Positions 28,913 to 38,741 of a stretch of DNA of 64,000 nucleotides are shown piece after piece; within the stretch, counting starts at the first letter, position 1; every line of letters starts with the position of its first letter. Under the pieces are notes generated by a model. The model ran no database searches and had not been told where the DNA came from. It saw nothing but the letters and a program-made list of their open reading frames with translations. This stretch comes from Simplicispira suum (GTDB lineage: Bacteria; Pseudomonadota; Gammaproteobacteria; Burkholderiales; Burkholderiaceae_C), in the NCBI RefSeq assembly GCF_003008595.1, contig NZ_CP027669.1, positions 930,001-994,000 of the forward strand, written 5' to 3'. A program made the position numbers and the translations under genes.

Positions 28913-30296
28913 CTACGGTGCGTGCGGGCACATTGCCAATGGAGCCTGCCCCCATACACAGGACAACGTCGCCCGATTGCGCCATTTCAGCAATGGCGCG
29001 TGGCAGGGCCGCCACATCGTCGATGAAAACCGGTTCCACCTGGCCCGCTACACGCAGCGCGCGCGCCAAGGAGCGACCGTCGGCCGCAACCACCGGGGCC
29101 TCGCCTGCGGCGTACACCTCGGTCAGCAGCACAGCGTCGGCGGCGCCGATCACCTTGACGAAGTCTTCGAAACAATCGCGTGTGCGGGTGTAGCGGTGCG
29201 GCTGGAAGACCAGGACCAGGCGGCGCCCGGCAAAGGCACCGCGCGCGGCCGCCAGCGTGGCAGCCATTTCCACTGGATGGTGGCCGTAGTCGTCGATCAG
29301 CGTAAAGCGCCCCCCGCCTGCGGTCGGCAACTCGCCATAGCTCTGGAAGCGCCGTCCGACGCCCCGGAAATTCTCTAGCGCGCGCAGCACTGCGGCATCG
29401 TCAATGGACAACTCCACCGCTACGGCAATGGCCGCCAGCGCGTTCTGCACGTTGTGTTCGCCTGCGAGATTCAGCCGAACTTCCATGTCGGGCAGGGTGA
29501 CGCCGTTGCGCCGTTGCACGGTGAAGCACATTTGCGCGCCTTCGGCACGCACATTGAGCGCGCGTACCTGAGCGTCCTCCGAGAAACCATAGCTGGTGAC
29601 CGGGCAGGACACCTGGGGCAGGATCTCGCGCACCGCTGCGTTGTCGATGCACAGCACGGCGGCGCCATAAAAGGGCATTCGGTGCAGAAAATCGACAAAG
29701 GCTTTCTTCAGCCGGCCAAAGTCGTGCCCATAGGTCTCCATGTGATCGGCGTCGATATTGGTGACGACCGCCATCACGGGCAGCAGGTTGAGGAAAGAGG
29801 CATCGGATTCATCCGCCTCGACGACGATGTAGTCGCCTGCGCCCAGTTTGGCGTTGGCGCCAGCGCTGTTGAGGCGCCCGCCAATGACAAAGGTGGGGTC
29901 CAGCCCCGCCTCGGCCAGCACACTGGTGACCAGACTGGTGGTGGTCGTCTTGCCGTGTGCGCCGGCAATGGCAATGCCCTGCTTCATGCGCATCAGTTCG
30001 GCCAGCATGAGGGCGCGCGGCACCACGGGTATCTTCTTCTCGCGCGCGGCCAGCACTTCCGGGTTGTCCGACTGCACTGCGGTGGATGTGACGACGGCGT
30101 CGGCGCCTTCGACATGCGCGGCCGCGTGGCCCAGATAGGTATGGATGCCCATGGCCTGGAGGCGGCGCAAAGCAGCGCTGTCGGCCAGGTCGGAGCCACT
30201 GACGGCGTAACCCTGGTTGAACAGGACTTCGGCAATACCGCTCATGCCCGAGCCGCCTATGCCGACGAAGTGGATGTGGTGGATGGCGTGCTTCAT
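28872..30296 (-). CDS. murC: UDP-N-acetylmuramate--L-alanine ligase
   Basis: First Mur ligase, 474 residues, adding L-Ala to UDP-MurNAc. N-terminal [17 protein letters not shown] binds UDP, the P-loop is [13 protein letters not shown], and EADESDASF and [11 protein letters not shown] follow. The start overlaps the murG stop (ATGA). The frame is open further upstream, but that region is murG. The C-terminal residues [13 protein letters not shown] are encoded by a palindromic repeat, so the tail is probably not the ancestral one. Confidence 0.97.
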   Translation of the reverse strand: MKHAIHHIHFVGIGGSGMSGIAEVLFNQGYAVSGSDLADSAALRRLQAMGIHTYLGHAAAHVEGADAVVTSTAVQSDNPEVLAAREKKIPVVPRALMLAELMRMKQGIAIAGAHGKTTTTSLVTSVLAEAGLDPTFVIGGRLNSAGANAKLGAGDYIVVEADESDASFLNLLPVMAVVTNIDADHMETYGHDFGRLKKAFVDFLHRMPFYGAAVLCIDNAAVREILPQVSCPVTSYGFSEDAQVRALNVRAEGAQMCFTVQRRNGVTLPDMEVRLNLAGEHNVQNALAAIAVAVELSIDDAAVLRALENFRGVGRRFQSYGELPTAGGGRFTLIDDYGHHPVEMAATLAAARGAFAGRRLVLVFQPHRYTRTRDCFEDFVKVIGAADAVLLTEVYAAGEAPVVAADGRSLARALRVAGQVEPVFIDDVAALPRAIAEMAQSGDVVLCMGAGSIGNVPARTVELLQKNELPAQAA

Positions 30297-31498
30297 CGGG
30301 TCAGCCTTTCGCAGGCCGCGACAATCTCGCGCGTGGCGTGAATTTTTTTCATGGTGCGTGCCTTTTGCGCTTTCTCCATCAACTCGGAGCGCTTCATGTT
30401 TTGTAGCATTTCGGCCAACCGGTGGACCGTCAAGTCGCTCTGTTGAACAAGCCAGCCGCCGCCCACCTTGACCAGATACTGGGCGTTGGTGGTCTGGTGG
30501 TCGTCCACCGCATGGGGGAAGGGCACGAACACAGCTGCGGCGCCCACTGCGGCGATTTCGGTCACCGTGCTGGCCCCGGCCCGGCACAAGATGAGGTCCG
30601 CGTCGGCATACGCTGCCGCCGTGTCTTCGATGAATGGGGTCAGCGTGGCCTCAATGCCCGCCGCCGCATAGTTGAGGCGCAGCGCCTCAATCTGCGCCTC
30701 GCCACTTTGGTGCGTGACGATGGGCCGCTGGTCGGCATGGATCCATGCCAGCGCCTTCGGGACAATGTCGTTGAGCGCCTTGGCGCCCAGGCTGCCACCG
30801 ACCACCAGCAACCGAAGCGGACCTTCGCGTCCGGCGAGGCGGCGCTCGGGGCGGCGCTGTTTGGTAAAGGCGCGGCGCAGGGGATTGCCCACCCAGTGCG
30901 CACCCGGCAGCACGTTAGGGAACGCGGTATACACGCGGGTAGCGATGCGGGTGAGCAGCTTGTTCGCCATTCCCGGCACGGAATTTTGCTCGTGCAGCAC
31001 CAGAGGTTTCTTCGAGAGCCGTGCGGCGATGCCACCAGGAAAAGTCACGTAACCACCCAGACCGATCACCACATCGGGCTGTATGCGCCGCACCACCGCG
31101 CGGGCCTGCAGGCAGGCACGCAGCAGACGCAGTGGCAGGCGCAGCAGTGTCATCAGCCCTTTGCCGCGAACGCCGGAGAATTCGATCGCCTCAAATGCGA
31201 AGCCCTTGGGCGTCACGATGCGCTCTTCCATGCTGCCGGGCGTACCCAGCCAGTGCACCGTCCAGCCACGGTCACGCAAGGCTTCGGCCAGCGCAAGGCC
31301 GGGAAAAATATGCCCGCCCGTGCCGCCGGCCATGACCAGCGCCGTACGTTGCCGCACGGGCACCGGTACCGACGTCGGGGCGCTCAATGGCTCCTCGCGT
31401 GGCATCACGTCGGTTTTCTGGAAAACGGACTCCTGCCCGCGGCCGCGCGAGGAGCGCACGCGGCGCCTGGGTTTGCTGTGCGGCGGGTGCAAGGTCAT
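30293..31498 (-). CDS. murG: UDP-N-acetylglucosamine--undecaprenyl-PP-MurNAc-pentapeptide transferase
   Basis: Membrane-associated glycosyltransferase making lipid II. The donor loop [20 protein letters not shown], then [21 protein letters not shown] and [12 protein letters not shown] are all family blocks. Two starts are possible. The ATG used here overlaps the ftsW stop (ATGA), giving 401 residues with a 48-residue basic N-terminus before TALVMAGG. An internal ATG at 31405 (MPREEPLS) gives 370. Residues near the C-terminus ([15 protein letters not shown]) may derive from a diverged palindromic repeat. Confidence 0.94.
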   Translation of the reverse strand: MTLHPPHSKPRRRVRSSRGRGQESVFQKTDVMPREEPLSAPTSVPVPVRQRTALVMAGGTGGHIFPGLALAEALRDRGWTVHWLGTPGSMEERIVTPKGFAFEAIEFSGVRGKGLMTLLRLPLRLLRACLQARAVVRRIQPDVVIGLGGYVTFPGGIAARLSKKPLVLHEQNSVPGMANKLLTRIATRVYTAFPNVLPGAHWVGNPLRRAFTKQRRPERRLAGREGPLRLLVVGGSLGAKALNDIVPKALAWIHADQRPIVTHQSGEAQIEALRLNYAAAGIEATLTPFIEDTAAAYADADLILCRAGASTVTEIAAVGAAAVFVPFPHAVDDHQTTNAQYLVKVGGGWLVQQSDLTVHRLAEMLQNMKRSELMEKAQKARTMKKIHATREIVAACERLTR

Positions 31499-32763
31499 AC
31501 GCGCCCCCCTCTCATCAACAGCTTGTTCTCGTAGTCCACCCTTAGCACCACCGCCAGCGCCACCAGATTCATCAGAATGGCCGAGCCGCCAAAGCTCATC
31601 AGGGGCAGCGTGAGGCCCTTGGTGGGCAGTGCCCCCAGGTTCACGCCCATGTTGATGAAGGCCTGAAAACCCATCCAGATCGCCACACCCTGGGCCACAA
31701 GGCCGGCGAAGACGCGGTCCAGGGCAATGGCCTGGCGGCCGATGTGCATGATGCGGCGGGTAAGCCAGAAAAACAAAATGATGAGCACCAGCACGCCGAT
31801 GAGGCCGAACTCTTCGCCAATCACAGCGAGCAGAAAGTCGGTGTGCGCTTCGGGCAGCCAGTGCAGTTTTTCCACACTGCCACCCAGGCCAACGCCGAAA
31901 ATCTCGCCACGCCCGATGGCGATCAGGGAATGCGAGAGCTGGTAGCCCTTGCCCAGCGCGTGCTTTTCGCTCCAGGGATCGAGGTAGGCAAATATGCGTT
32001 CGCGCCGCCACTCGCTCATCATCACCATCATCGAAAACGCTGCCAACAGCACGGCGGCGATAAGGAAGAACATGCGCGCGTTGACGCCGCCCAGGAACAG
32101 GATGCCCATGGCGATGACTGCGATGACCATGAATGCGCCCATGTCGGGCTCGGCCAGTAGCAAGCCGCCAACCAGCGCGACGGCGGCGCCCATGGGCAGC
32201 ACGGCGCGGAAAAAACGCTCCTTCACCTCCATCTTGCGGCACATGTAGTCGGCCGCGTAGATGAGCACGGCGAACTTGGCCAGCTCGGAGGGCTGAAAGT
32301 TCATGATGCCCAGCGACAGCCAGCGCCGCGCGCCATTGACTACCGTGCCCACATGCGGCACCAGCACCGCCACAAGCAGCAAGAGCGACAGCAGAAACAG
32401 CGAGCGAGCGTGCCGCTCCCACACCGCCATCGGGATCTGGAAGGTCAGCAGCGCAGCGACGAAACCCATCACCAGCGAGAAAACGTGGCGCACCAGGAAA
32501 TGCGTATGCGAAATTTTGCCAAAGCGCGGGTTGTCGGGCATGGCGATGGAGGCCGAATACACCATCACCAGACCCCAGGCGAGCAGCGCGACCACCACCC
32601 AAAGAAGGGCTTGATCAAAGCCCAGCACGCTGGCCGGTGTCGTGCTGGACTGGCGGTATTCCATGCCGCCTGCGCGGACCGGCAGACCCTCAGCACGGCG
32701 ACCCGAAGCGGCGCCCAGCCTCGACCAAAAACGGTTGCTGCGGCGTTCGGTGGTGGCACTCAT
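31495..32763 (-). CDS. ftsW: Peptidoglycan polymerase FtsW (SEDS family)
   Basis: Integral membrane SEDS glycosyltransferase of the divisome, 422 residues, about ten membrane helices. The [21 protein letters not shown] block is the family hallmark, the catalytic-loop [10 protein letters not shown] region is intact, and [12 protein letters not shown] is the C-terminal signature. It overlaps murD (ATGA) and murG (ATGA). Confidence 0.97.
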   Translation of the reverse strand: MSATTERRSNRFWSRLGAASGRRAEGLPVRAGGMEYRQSSTTPASVLGFDQALLWVVVALLAWGLVMVYSASIAMPDNPRFGKISHTHFLVRHVFSLVMGFVAALLTFQIPMAVWERHARSLFLLSLLLLVAVLVPHVGTVVNGARRWLSLGIMNFQPSELAKFAVLIYAADYMCRKMEVKERFFRAVLPMGAAVALVGGLLLAEPDMGAFMVIAVIAMGILFLGGVNARMFFLIAAVLLAAFSMMVMMSEWRRERIFAYLDPWSEKHALGKGYQLSHSLIAIGRGEIFGVGLGGSVEKLHWLPEAHTDFLLAVIGEEFGLIGVLVLIILFFWLTRRIMHIGRQAIALDRVFAGLVAQGVAIWMGFQAFINMGVNLGALPTKGLTLPLMSFGGSAILMNLVALAVVLRVDYENKLLMRGGRV

Positions 32764-34631
32764 GCAGCGCCCTCCCCGACCTGGCCGGCGTCCAGCGCGC
32801 GCTGGCGCACGATGTCGCAGAACACCTCTCCGCGCCGGACATAGTTGTCGAACATGTCGAAGCTGGAGCAGGCGGGCGAGAGCAGCACGGCGTCGCCCGC
32901 TGCGGCGCGTTGCGCAGCGATTTCTACAGCTTCGTCCAGCGTACCGGCACCCAGCAACGGGACGCCAGTGGCCTCCAGCGCCGCGCGGATCTGCGGCGCG
33001 TCGCGCCCGATCAGCACCACCGCCCGGGCATGGCGTGCAATCGGTGCAGCGAGCGGAGAAAAATCCTGCCCCTTGCCCAGGCCACCCAGAATCACCACGA
33101 CGCGGCGCTCAGCGCCCAGGCCCGAAATGGCCGCCACGGTGGCGCCCACGTTGGTGCCCTTGCTGTCATCAAAGTATTCGACCCCATCGATCAGCGCCAC
33201 CAACTCCACCCGGTGCGGCTCGCCGGCGTATTCGCGCAGGCCGTAGAGGATGGGGCCGAGCGCGCAACCCGCTGCTTGCGCCAGGGCCAGCGCCGCCAGC
33301 GCGTTCACTGCGTTGTGCCGGCCACGAATGCGCAGAGCGTCCGCAGGAATCAAGCGTTGGATGAACAATTCGTCGGGCTCGGCCTGCACTACGGCAGTAC
33401 GGCGTGTGCTGCGCTTGCGCGTCTCATCGGCCTCCTGGGCGCGCACCAGCCAGGCCATACCGTTGACGTTTTCGATGCCGTAGTCGCCGGGGCGCTGGGG
33501 CAGGTCGCCGCCAAAGGTGATGCAGTCGCGCGGCGCGGGTTTGGCCGCCTTGCCGCGTGGGCCGGCTTCGGACACCGCCGGTGCGCTGGCCGATGCGTGC
33601 ATCTGCATCACGGCTTCGTCTTCGCGGTTGAGCACCATGAGACCGGTGCGGCCAAAGATGCGCGCCTTGGCGCCGGCGTAAGCCGCCATGTCACCGTGCC
33701 AGTCGAGGTGGTCCTGGCTGAGGTTGAGCACCGTGGCGGCCGTGGGCTCAAACGGCGCAGGTGCATCAAGCTGGAAGCTGGAGAGCTCGAGCACCCAGAC
33801 CTCGGGCAACGTGCTGGCGTCGATGTGCTGCGCCAGCGTATCGAGCAGGGCCGGGCCAATGTTGCCGGCCACCGCCACGCTGGCACCACTGCGCTCCACA
33901 AGCAGCCCGGTCAGCGCGGTGACCGTGGTCTTGCCGTTGGTCCCCGTGACAGCCAGCACACGTGGCGCGTAGCCACAGGCGCCGCGCAGCGCAGCCAGCG
34001 CCTCAGAATACAAGCCTAATTCGCCTCCAGCGCTTACCCCATCTGTATTGGCAGCTCCTACTACAGGAGCAATTTCGGCTGGGCTGAGACCGGGCGAACA
34101 CAGCACCGCATGCAGGCCCCGGCCACTCACCAGCGCCGCATCGAAGGCGCCAGGGACGAACCGGGCTTGGGGCAGTTCGGCGCGCAGGCGCGCCAGCAGC
34201 GGCGGCTCGGACCGCGTGTCGGCCACGGTGACCTCGGCCCCACAGCGTGCGCACCAACGCGCCATCGACAGGCCGGAGATCCCCAGGCCCAGTACCAGGA
34301 CCGAACGTCCGGCGAGCAGGCCACGCACCGCGTCGGCCGGCAGGGTCGCGCTGGGCATCGGGGCTTCTTCAGCGACGGGCACGGCATCGTCAGGAACGGC
34401 TGCGGCATCGCCCGGCACTGCATCGTTGGGCGCCGCAGCATCGGCACTGCGGATATCGCTCCACATGCGCGCGACGTAATTCGCCGCATCGCGTGCAGCG
34501 TTCAGCGGCGCAGTGGTCTGCGCGCCATCGGCCAGCACCGGCAGCGTTGGCACTGCGTGCTGCTGCGGCTGCTCTGCCGCACCCAGCGCAGGCGCGGAGG
34601 TGTCTTGGGGCAGTTCGGGCGTGTCGTTCAT
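32760..34631 (-). CDS. murD: UDP-N-acetylmuramoylalanine--D-glutamate ligase with long N-terminal extension
   Basis: Second Mur ligase, adding D-Glu. The ATG overlaps the mraY stop (ATGA), giving 623 residues, well above the ~450 typical of MurD. Residues 1-105 are a Pro/Ala/Asp-rich extension before [16 protein letters not shown]. The P-loop is [13 protein letters not shown] and the metal/substrate block [12 protein letters not shown]. The central domain has extra charged sequence around [17 protein letters not shown]. Residues 186-207 ([18 protein letters not shown]) are encoded by a palindromic repeat without obvious length change against the family. Confidence 0.94.
   Translation of the reverse strand: MNDTPELPQDTSAPALGAAEQPQQHAVPTLPVLADGAQTTAPLNAARDAANYVARMWSDIRSADAAAPNDAVPGDAAAVPDDAVPVAEEAPMPSATLPADAVRGLLAGRSVLVLGLGISGLSMARWCARCGAEVTVADTRSEPPLLARLRAELPQARFVPGAFDAALVSGRGLHAVLCSPGLSPAEIAPVVGAANTDGVSAGGELGLYSEALAALRGACGYAPRVLAVTGTNGKTTVTALTGLLVERSGASVAVAGNIGPALLDTLAQHIDASTLPEVWVLELSSFQLDAPAPFEPTAATVLNLSQDHLDWHGDMAAYAGAKARIFGRTGLMVLNREDEAVMQMHASASAPAVSEAGPRGKAAKPAPRDCITFGGDLPQRPGDYGIENVNGMAWLVRAQEADETRKRSTRRTAVVQAEPDELFIQRLIPADALRIRGRHNAVNALAALALAQAAGCALGPILYGLREYAGEPHRVELVALIDGVEYFDDSKGTNVGATVAAISGLGAERRVVVILGGLGKGQDFSPLAAPIARHARAVVLIGRDAPQIRAALEATGVPLLGAGTLDEAVEIAAQRAAAGDAVLLSPACSSFDMFDNYVRRGEVFCDIVRQRALDAGQVGEGAA
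34017..34075 (+). repeat. Short palindromic repeat, copy H, inside murD
   Basis: TCGCCTCCAGCGCTTACCCC, then ATCTGTATTGGCAGCTCCTA, then CTACAGGAGCAATT. From GCT to AGCGCTGG it is 44 bases, the same length as the Nudix-MBL copy, and aligns without a gap. It lies in the same orientation relative to the gene as the other coding copies but in a different frame. Codons GTA, AAT, ACA, TTA are unusual for this gene. Confidence 0.7.
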
Positions 34632-35806
34632 CGCAGTTTCAGGGTCGACAGACCGATCAGGCACAGCAGCATGGTGATGATCCAGAAACGCACAACAACC
34701 TGCGTTTCCTTCCAGCCGCTCTTTTCAAAATGGTGGTGCAGCGGCGCCATCTTCAGAAGGCGCCGTCCTTCGCCGTAGCGACGTTTGGTGAACTTGAACC
34801 AGGCGACTTGCGCCATCACCGACACGGCCTCGACGACAAAAATGCCGCCCATGATGGCGAGCACGATTTCCTGACGCACGATGACGGCGATGGTGCCCAG
34901 CGCGCCGCCCAATGCCAGCGCCCCCACGTCGCCCATGAACACCTGGGCAGGGTGCGTGTTGAACCACAAGAAGGCCAGACCGGCACCGGCCATGGCCGAG
35001 CAGAAAATAAGCAGTTCGCCCACACCAGCGATGTGTGGGAACAGCAGGTATTTGGAAAAGGTCACACTGCCGGTGACGTAGGCAAACACGCCCAGTGCCG
35101 AACCCACCATGATCACCGGCATGATCGCCAGGCCGTCGAGCCCGTCGGTGAGGTTCACGGCGTTGCTGGAGCCAACGATCACCAGATAGGTCATGGTGAC
35201 AAAGCCCACCACGCCCAGCGGATAGCTGACTTCCTTGAAAAACGGCAGCAACAAACCGGCCTGCGGCGGCAAGTCCACCGAAAACCCAGAACGCACCCAG
35301 GTGACAAAAAGCTGGAAGACCTTGGGGTTTGAGGCCTCGGAGATGCTGAAGACCAGCGCCAGCGCAGCCAACAGCCCGATGATGGACTGCCACATGTATT
35401 TCTCGCGCGAGCGCATGCCGTTGGGGTCTTTGTAGACCACCTTGCGCCAGTCGTCTGCCCAGCCAATGGCACCAAAACCGAAGGTGACGATCAGCACAAT
35501 CCAGACAAAGCGGTTCGTCAAATCGGCCCACAGCAGCGTGGCAATGGCGATGCACAGCAAGATCAAGACGCCGCCCATCGTGGGCGTGCCGCTCTTGACA
35601 TGGTGCGTCTCCATCCCATTGGTGCGGATGGGCTGACCGATCTTGAGCGCCGCCAGGCGGCGAATGACGCGCGGTCCGGCAATCAAACCCACCAGCAGCG
35701 CGGTCATGGCGGCGAGCACGGCACGCAGCGTAAGGTACTGAAACACGCGCAAAAAACCCAGATCGGGCGAAAGCGACTGCAGCCATTGTGCGAGTTGCAT
35801 CAGCAT
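34628..35806 (-). CDS. mraY: Phospho-N-acetylmuramoyl-pentapeptide transferase
   Basis: Integral membrane enzyme of 392 residues making lipid [12 protein letters not shown] near the N-terminus, [13 protein letters not shown] and the C-terminal [16 protein letters not shown] are diagnostic. About ten membrane helices are visible. Its ATG overlaps the murF stop by seven bases. Confidence 0.98.
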   Translation of the reverse strand: MLMQLAQWLQSLSPDLGFLRVFQYLTLRAVLAAMTALLVGLIAGPRVIRRLAALKIGQPIRTNGMETHHVKSGTPTMGGVLILLCIAIATLLWADLTNRFVWIVLIVTFGFGAIGWADDWRKVVYKDPNGMRSREKYMWQSIIGLLAALALVFSISEASNPKVFQLFVTWVRSGFSVDLPPQAGLLLPFFKEVSYPLGVVGFVTMTYLVIVGSSNAVNLTDGLDGLAIMPVIMVGSALGVFAYVTGSVTFSKYLLFPHIAGVGELLIFCSAMAGAGLAFLWFNTHPAQVFMGDVGALALGGALGTIAVIVRQEIVLAIMGGIFVVEAVSVMAQVAWFKFTKRRYGEGRRLLKMAPLHHHFEKSGWKETQVVVRFWIITMLLCLIGLSTLKLR

Positions 35807-37254
35807 GCAGCACCTGTGACATGGGTGGGGTGATCGGGTGGCGAAGCCAACACAGCGCCCTCGGCAGCAACGCCCTGCGCCACCTCTGTGATGGCCTGGA
35901 CCACGCGCTCCATGCGCATAAAGCGCGAACCCTTGACCAGCACGCTGCCCGCGCCGCTCAGCGCCGCTTGCATCGCAGCCTGCAGCGCTGCCATGCTGTC
36001 GAAATGGCGGGCCGCTGGGCCGAACGCGTCTGCAGCTGCGCAGGATTGCGCGCCCAGCGTAAAGAGTTGCTCGATTCCGCGCTCGCGCGCCTGCGCGCCA
36101 GCTTCAGCGTGGAACTGCGGGCCGTGGTCGCCGACTTCGCCCATGTCGCCCAGCACCAAGATGCGCGGTGCGGGCAGATCGGCCAGCACCTCGATCGCGG
36201 CGCGTACAGAGTCCGGGTTGGCGTTGTAGCTGTCGTCCACCAGCGTCAGCGCGCGACCGGCCAACTGCAGCGCCAGAGCGCGCGAGCGTCCAGAAACGGG
36301 CGCAAACCCGCTCAAACCCTGGGCGATCGCGCCAAGTGACACACCGGCCGCGAGCGCGCAGGCCGTGGCCGCCAATGCATTGCGCAGGTTGTGGCGTCCT
36401 GCTGCCGCCAGTTGGCACGCCAGCGGACCGTGCGGCGTGGCGAAACTTGCCTGCCAGGCACCGCCTTGCCAAACCGCTTGCGTGCAGCGCACATCGCCCA
36501 GCGTCAAGCCAAATTCGAGCGATGTCCGCGCGCCGGCCAGCTCGCGCCACAACGGCGCGAAGGCGTCCTCGGCTGGAAACACGGCCACGCCCGACGCGGG
36601 CAAAGCGGCCAGCACGGCGCCGTTCTCACGCGCCACGGCTTCGACGGTGTGCATGAATTCCAGGTGTTCGCGCTGTGCGTTGTTGACCAGCGCGACCGTC
36701 GGCTGCGCCATGGCAGCCAGTTCGGTAATCTCGCCAGGGTGGTTCATTCCCAGCTCCACCACCGCCAGCCGGTGCGAAGCCGTCAGGCGCAGCAGCGTCA
36801 GCGGCACGCCAATGGCGTTGTTGAAGTTGCCCCGCGTGGCCAGCGCGGCGTCGCCCGCCTGCGCAGCAAGAATGCCGGCAAGCATCTGCGTGACGGTGGT
36901 CTTGCCGTTGCTGCCCGCCACCGCAATGAGCGGCAGCACAAACTGCGCCCGCCAGCCTGTAGCCAGTGCACCCAGAGCCGCCAGAGGGTCGTCCACTTCA
37001 ATGCCCGGCAAACCGGCATCCGCCAGCCCGCCCTGCGCCAGTGCTGCAGCGGCGCCTTGCGCGGCGGCCTGCGGAAGAAAAGCCTGGGCGTCAAAGTGCT
37101 CACCGCGCAGCGCGACAAACAGATCACCCGGCAGCAGGCTGCGGGTGTCGGTGTGCACACGCGCGACGGGGGTGGCGGGCGATCCCACCAGACGTGCCTG
37201 GGGCTGCGTGGTGCGCACCCAGTCCAGCGCCTGTTGCAAAGACATCATCGTCAT
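35800..37254 (-). CDS. murF: UDP-N-acetylmuramoyl-tripeptide--D-alanyl-D-alanine ligase
   Basis: Mur ligase of 484 residues adding D-Ala-D-Ala. The P-loop is [14 protein letters not shown]; the N-terminal [20 protein letters not shown] block and [16 protein letters not shown] in the last domain are typical. Start ATG overlaps the murE stop (ATGA). Confidence 0.97.
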   Translation of the reverse strand: MTMMSLQQALDWVRTTQPQARLVGSPATPVARVHTDTRSLLPGDLFVALRGEHFDAQAFLPQAAAQGAAAALAQGGLADAGLPGIEVDDPLAALGALATGWRAQFVLPLIAVAGSNGKTTVTQMLAGILAAQAGDAALATRGNFNNAIGVPLTLLRLTASHRLAVVELGMNHPGEITELAAMAQPTVALVNNAQREHLEFMHTVEAVARENGAVLAALPASGVAVFPAEDAFAPLWRELAGARTSLEFGLTLGDVRCTQAVWQGGAWQASFATPHGPLACQLAAAGRHNLRNALAATACALAAGVSLGAIAQGLSGFAPVSGRSRALALQLAGRALTLVDDSYNANPDSVRAAIEVLADLPAPRILVLGDMGEVGDHGPQFHAEAGAQARERGIEQLFTLGAQSCAAADAFGPAARHFDSMAALQAAMQAALSGAGSVLVKGSRFMRMERVVQAITEVAQGVAAEGAVLASPPDHPTHVTGAAC

Positions 37255-38741
37255 GCCGCCACCTCTCGAAGCTGCAGTGCGGCACGCGCGTGTTCCAGAT
37301 CGGAAAACGGCCGCTTGACGCCTGCGATTTCCTGCCAGGCCTCATGGCCTTTGCCGGCAATCAGCACCACGTCGGCGGGGGCAGCCTGCGCCAGCACCTG
37401 CGCAATGGCGGCGGCGCGGTCGGGCTCGGCGCGCACCGTGGCGCCGGCAATGGTGCCCAGCAAAATCTGGTGCAGGATGGCCGCCGGGTCTTCGCTGCGC
37501 GGGTTGTCGCTGGTAACCACCACGCGGTCGGCGTGGTGCTGCGCCGCAGCGCCCATGAGGGGGCGTTTGCCGGCGTCGCGGTCGCCGCCACAGCCAAACA
37601 CGCACCAGAGCTGCCCACCGCGCTGCGCAGCCAGCGGACGCAGCGCCTGCAAGGCTTTTTCCAGCGCGTCGGGCGTGTGGGCGTAGTCCACCGCGACCAG
37701 CGGCTGGCCGGGCGAGAGCAGGCACTCCATGCGTCCCGGCACCGGGCCGAGGCGTTCGCAGGCACGTACCGCCGCATCCAATGGCACACCCAGCGCGCGC
37801 ATGGCGCCGATGACGCCGAGCAGGTTGGAGATGTTGTACTGGCCGATGAGCGTGGTCTGCAGGGGCAATTGCCGCTCCCCTTCGCTGACGACGCATTGCA
37901 GGCCTAGCGGACCCAATTCAATGTGCTGGGCGCGCAGGCGCGCCGGACCCGTCTGCGACACCGTCCACAGGTCCAAGCCAACGGCCTTTGCCTGGACCTG
38001 CAGGTCGGCGCCAGCAGCGTCGTCGATGTTGAGCACGGCAGCGCGCAGCCCCGGCCAGGCAAACAGAGCGCGCTTGGCGGCCAGGTAGGCCTCCATGCTG
38101 CCGTGGTAGTCCAGATGGTCCTGAGTGAAATTGGTAAACACCGCGACAGCGATTCGCAGGCCCGCCAGCCGGTGCTCGGCCAGACCAATCGATGAGGCCT
38201 CGATGGCGCAGGATTTCGCGCCGGCATCGACCAGCACCCGCAAACCACCCTGCAGGCGCACCGGGTCGGGTGTGGTCAGGCCAGTTTCTTGCAGTGCATT
38301 TGGAAATCCTATGCCTAAAGTACCCACCAGCGCACACGGGGAAAGCGCAGGATGCTCATAATTCGATAGCGCTTGTGCCAGCCAGAAGACGCTGCTGGTC
38401 TTGCCGTTGGTGCCCGTGACGGCCACGACTTGCAAGGCCTCGGAGGGCGCGCCAAACCAGGCTGCGGCCAGTTCGCCCGTGGCAGCCTTGAGGTTCGCAA
38501 GCAAGGCCACATCGGCGCCCGCGACATCAAACGCCTCTGCGCCCACGGCCTCGACGAGGCAGGCGCTGGCACCGCGCGTGCGCGCATCGGCCAGATGCGC
38601 ACGCGCGTCGATGGCTGCGCCCGGCCAGGCGATGAAGGCGTCGCCCGGTGCAATGCGGCGGCTGTCGATCTGCAGCGTGCCAGTGGCACGCTCGCGCAGC
38701 CAGGCCAGAGCCTCTGTGCTGGTGTGCAGCATGCGCGTCAC
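37251..38741 (-). CDS. murE: UDP-N-acetylmuramoylalanyl-D-glutamate--2,6-diaminopimelate ligase
   Basis: Mur ligase of about 496 residues. The P-loop is [13 protein letters not shown] and the diaminopimelate-specific motif is SDNPRSEDPAAIL, so it adds meso-diaminopimelate. The GTG overlaps the ftsI stop (GTGA); an ATG three codons later (MLHTSTEALAW) is also possible. The longer open frame inside ftsI is rejected. Residues about 124-146 (SNYEHPALSPCALVGTL and on) are encoded by a palindromic repeat and use AT-rich codons (CTA, AAT, TTA, ATA). Confidence 0.95.
   Translation of the reverse strand: MTRMLHTSTEALAWLRERATGTLQIDSRRIAPGDAFIAWPGAAIDARAHLADARTRGASACLVEAVGAEAFDVAGADVALLANLKAATGELAAAWFGAPSEALQVVAVTGTNGKTSSVFWLAQALSNYEHPALSPCALVGTLGIGFPNALQETGLTTPDPVRLQGGLRVLVDAGAKSCAIEASSIGLAEHRLAGLRIAVAVFTNFTQDHLDYHGSMEAYLAAKRALFAWPGLRAAVLNIDDAAGADLQVQAKAVGLDLWTVSQTGPARLRAQHIELGPLGLQCVVSEGERQLPLQTTLIGQYNISNLLGVIGAMRALGVPLDAAVRACERLGPVPGRMECLLSPGQPLVAVDYAHTPDALEKALQALRPLAAQRGGQLWCVFGCGGDRDAGKRPLMGAAAQHHADRVVVTSDNPRSEDPAAILHQILLGTIAGATVRAEPDRAAAIAQVLAQAAPADVVLIAGKGHEAWQEIAGVKRPFSDLEHARAALQLREVAA
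38303..38372 (+). repeat. Short palindromic repeat, copy I, inside murE
   Basis: On the murE strand it reads CTA TCG AAT TAT GAG CAT, CCT GCG CTT TCC CCG TGT, GCG CTG GTG GGT. Every codon boundary lines up without gaps with the Nudix-MBL copy (CTA CAA AAT GGT GAG CTA, CTA ACG CTT ACT GGA AAA, GCG CTG GAC GGC). Shared bases are CTA, AAT, T-GAG-C, CG-CTT and GCG-CTG-G. It is more diverged than copies G and K. Confidence 0.6.

Noticed and set aside
28872..30587. 571-residue version of MurC
   Set aside because: The extra residues overlap murG in another frame. The ATGA overlap and the conserved HFVGIGG start fix the shorter protein.
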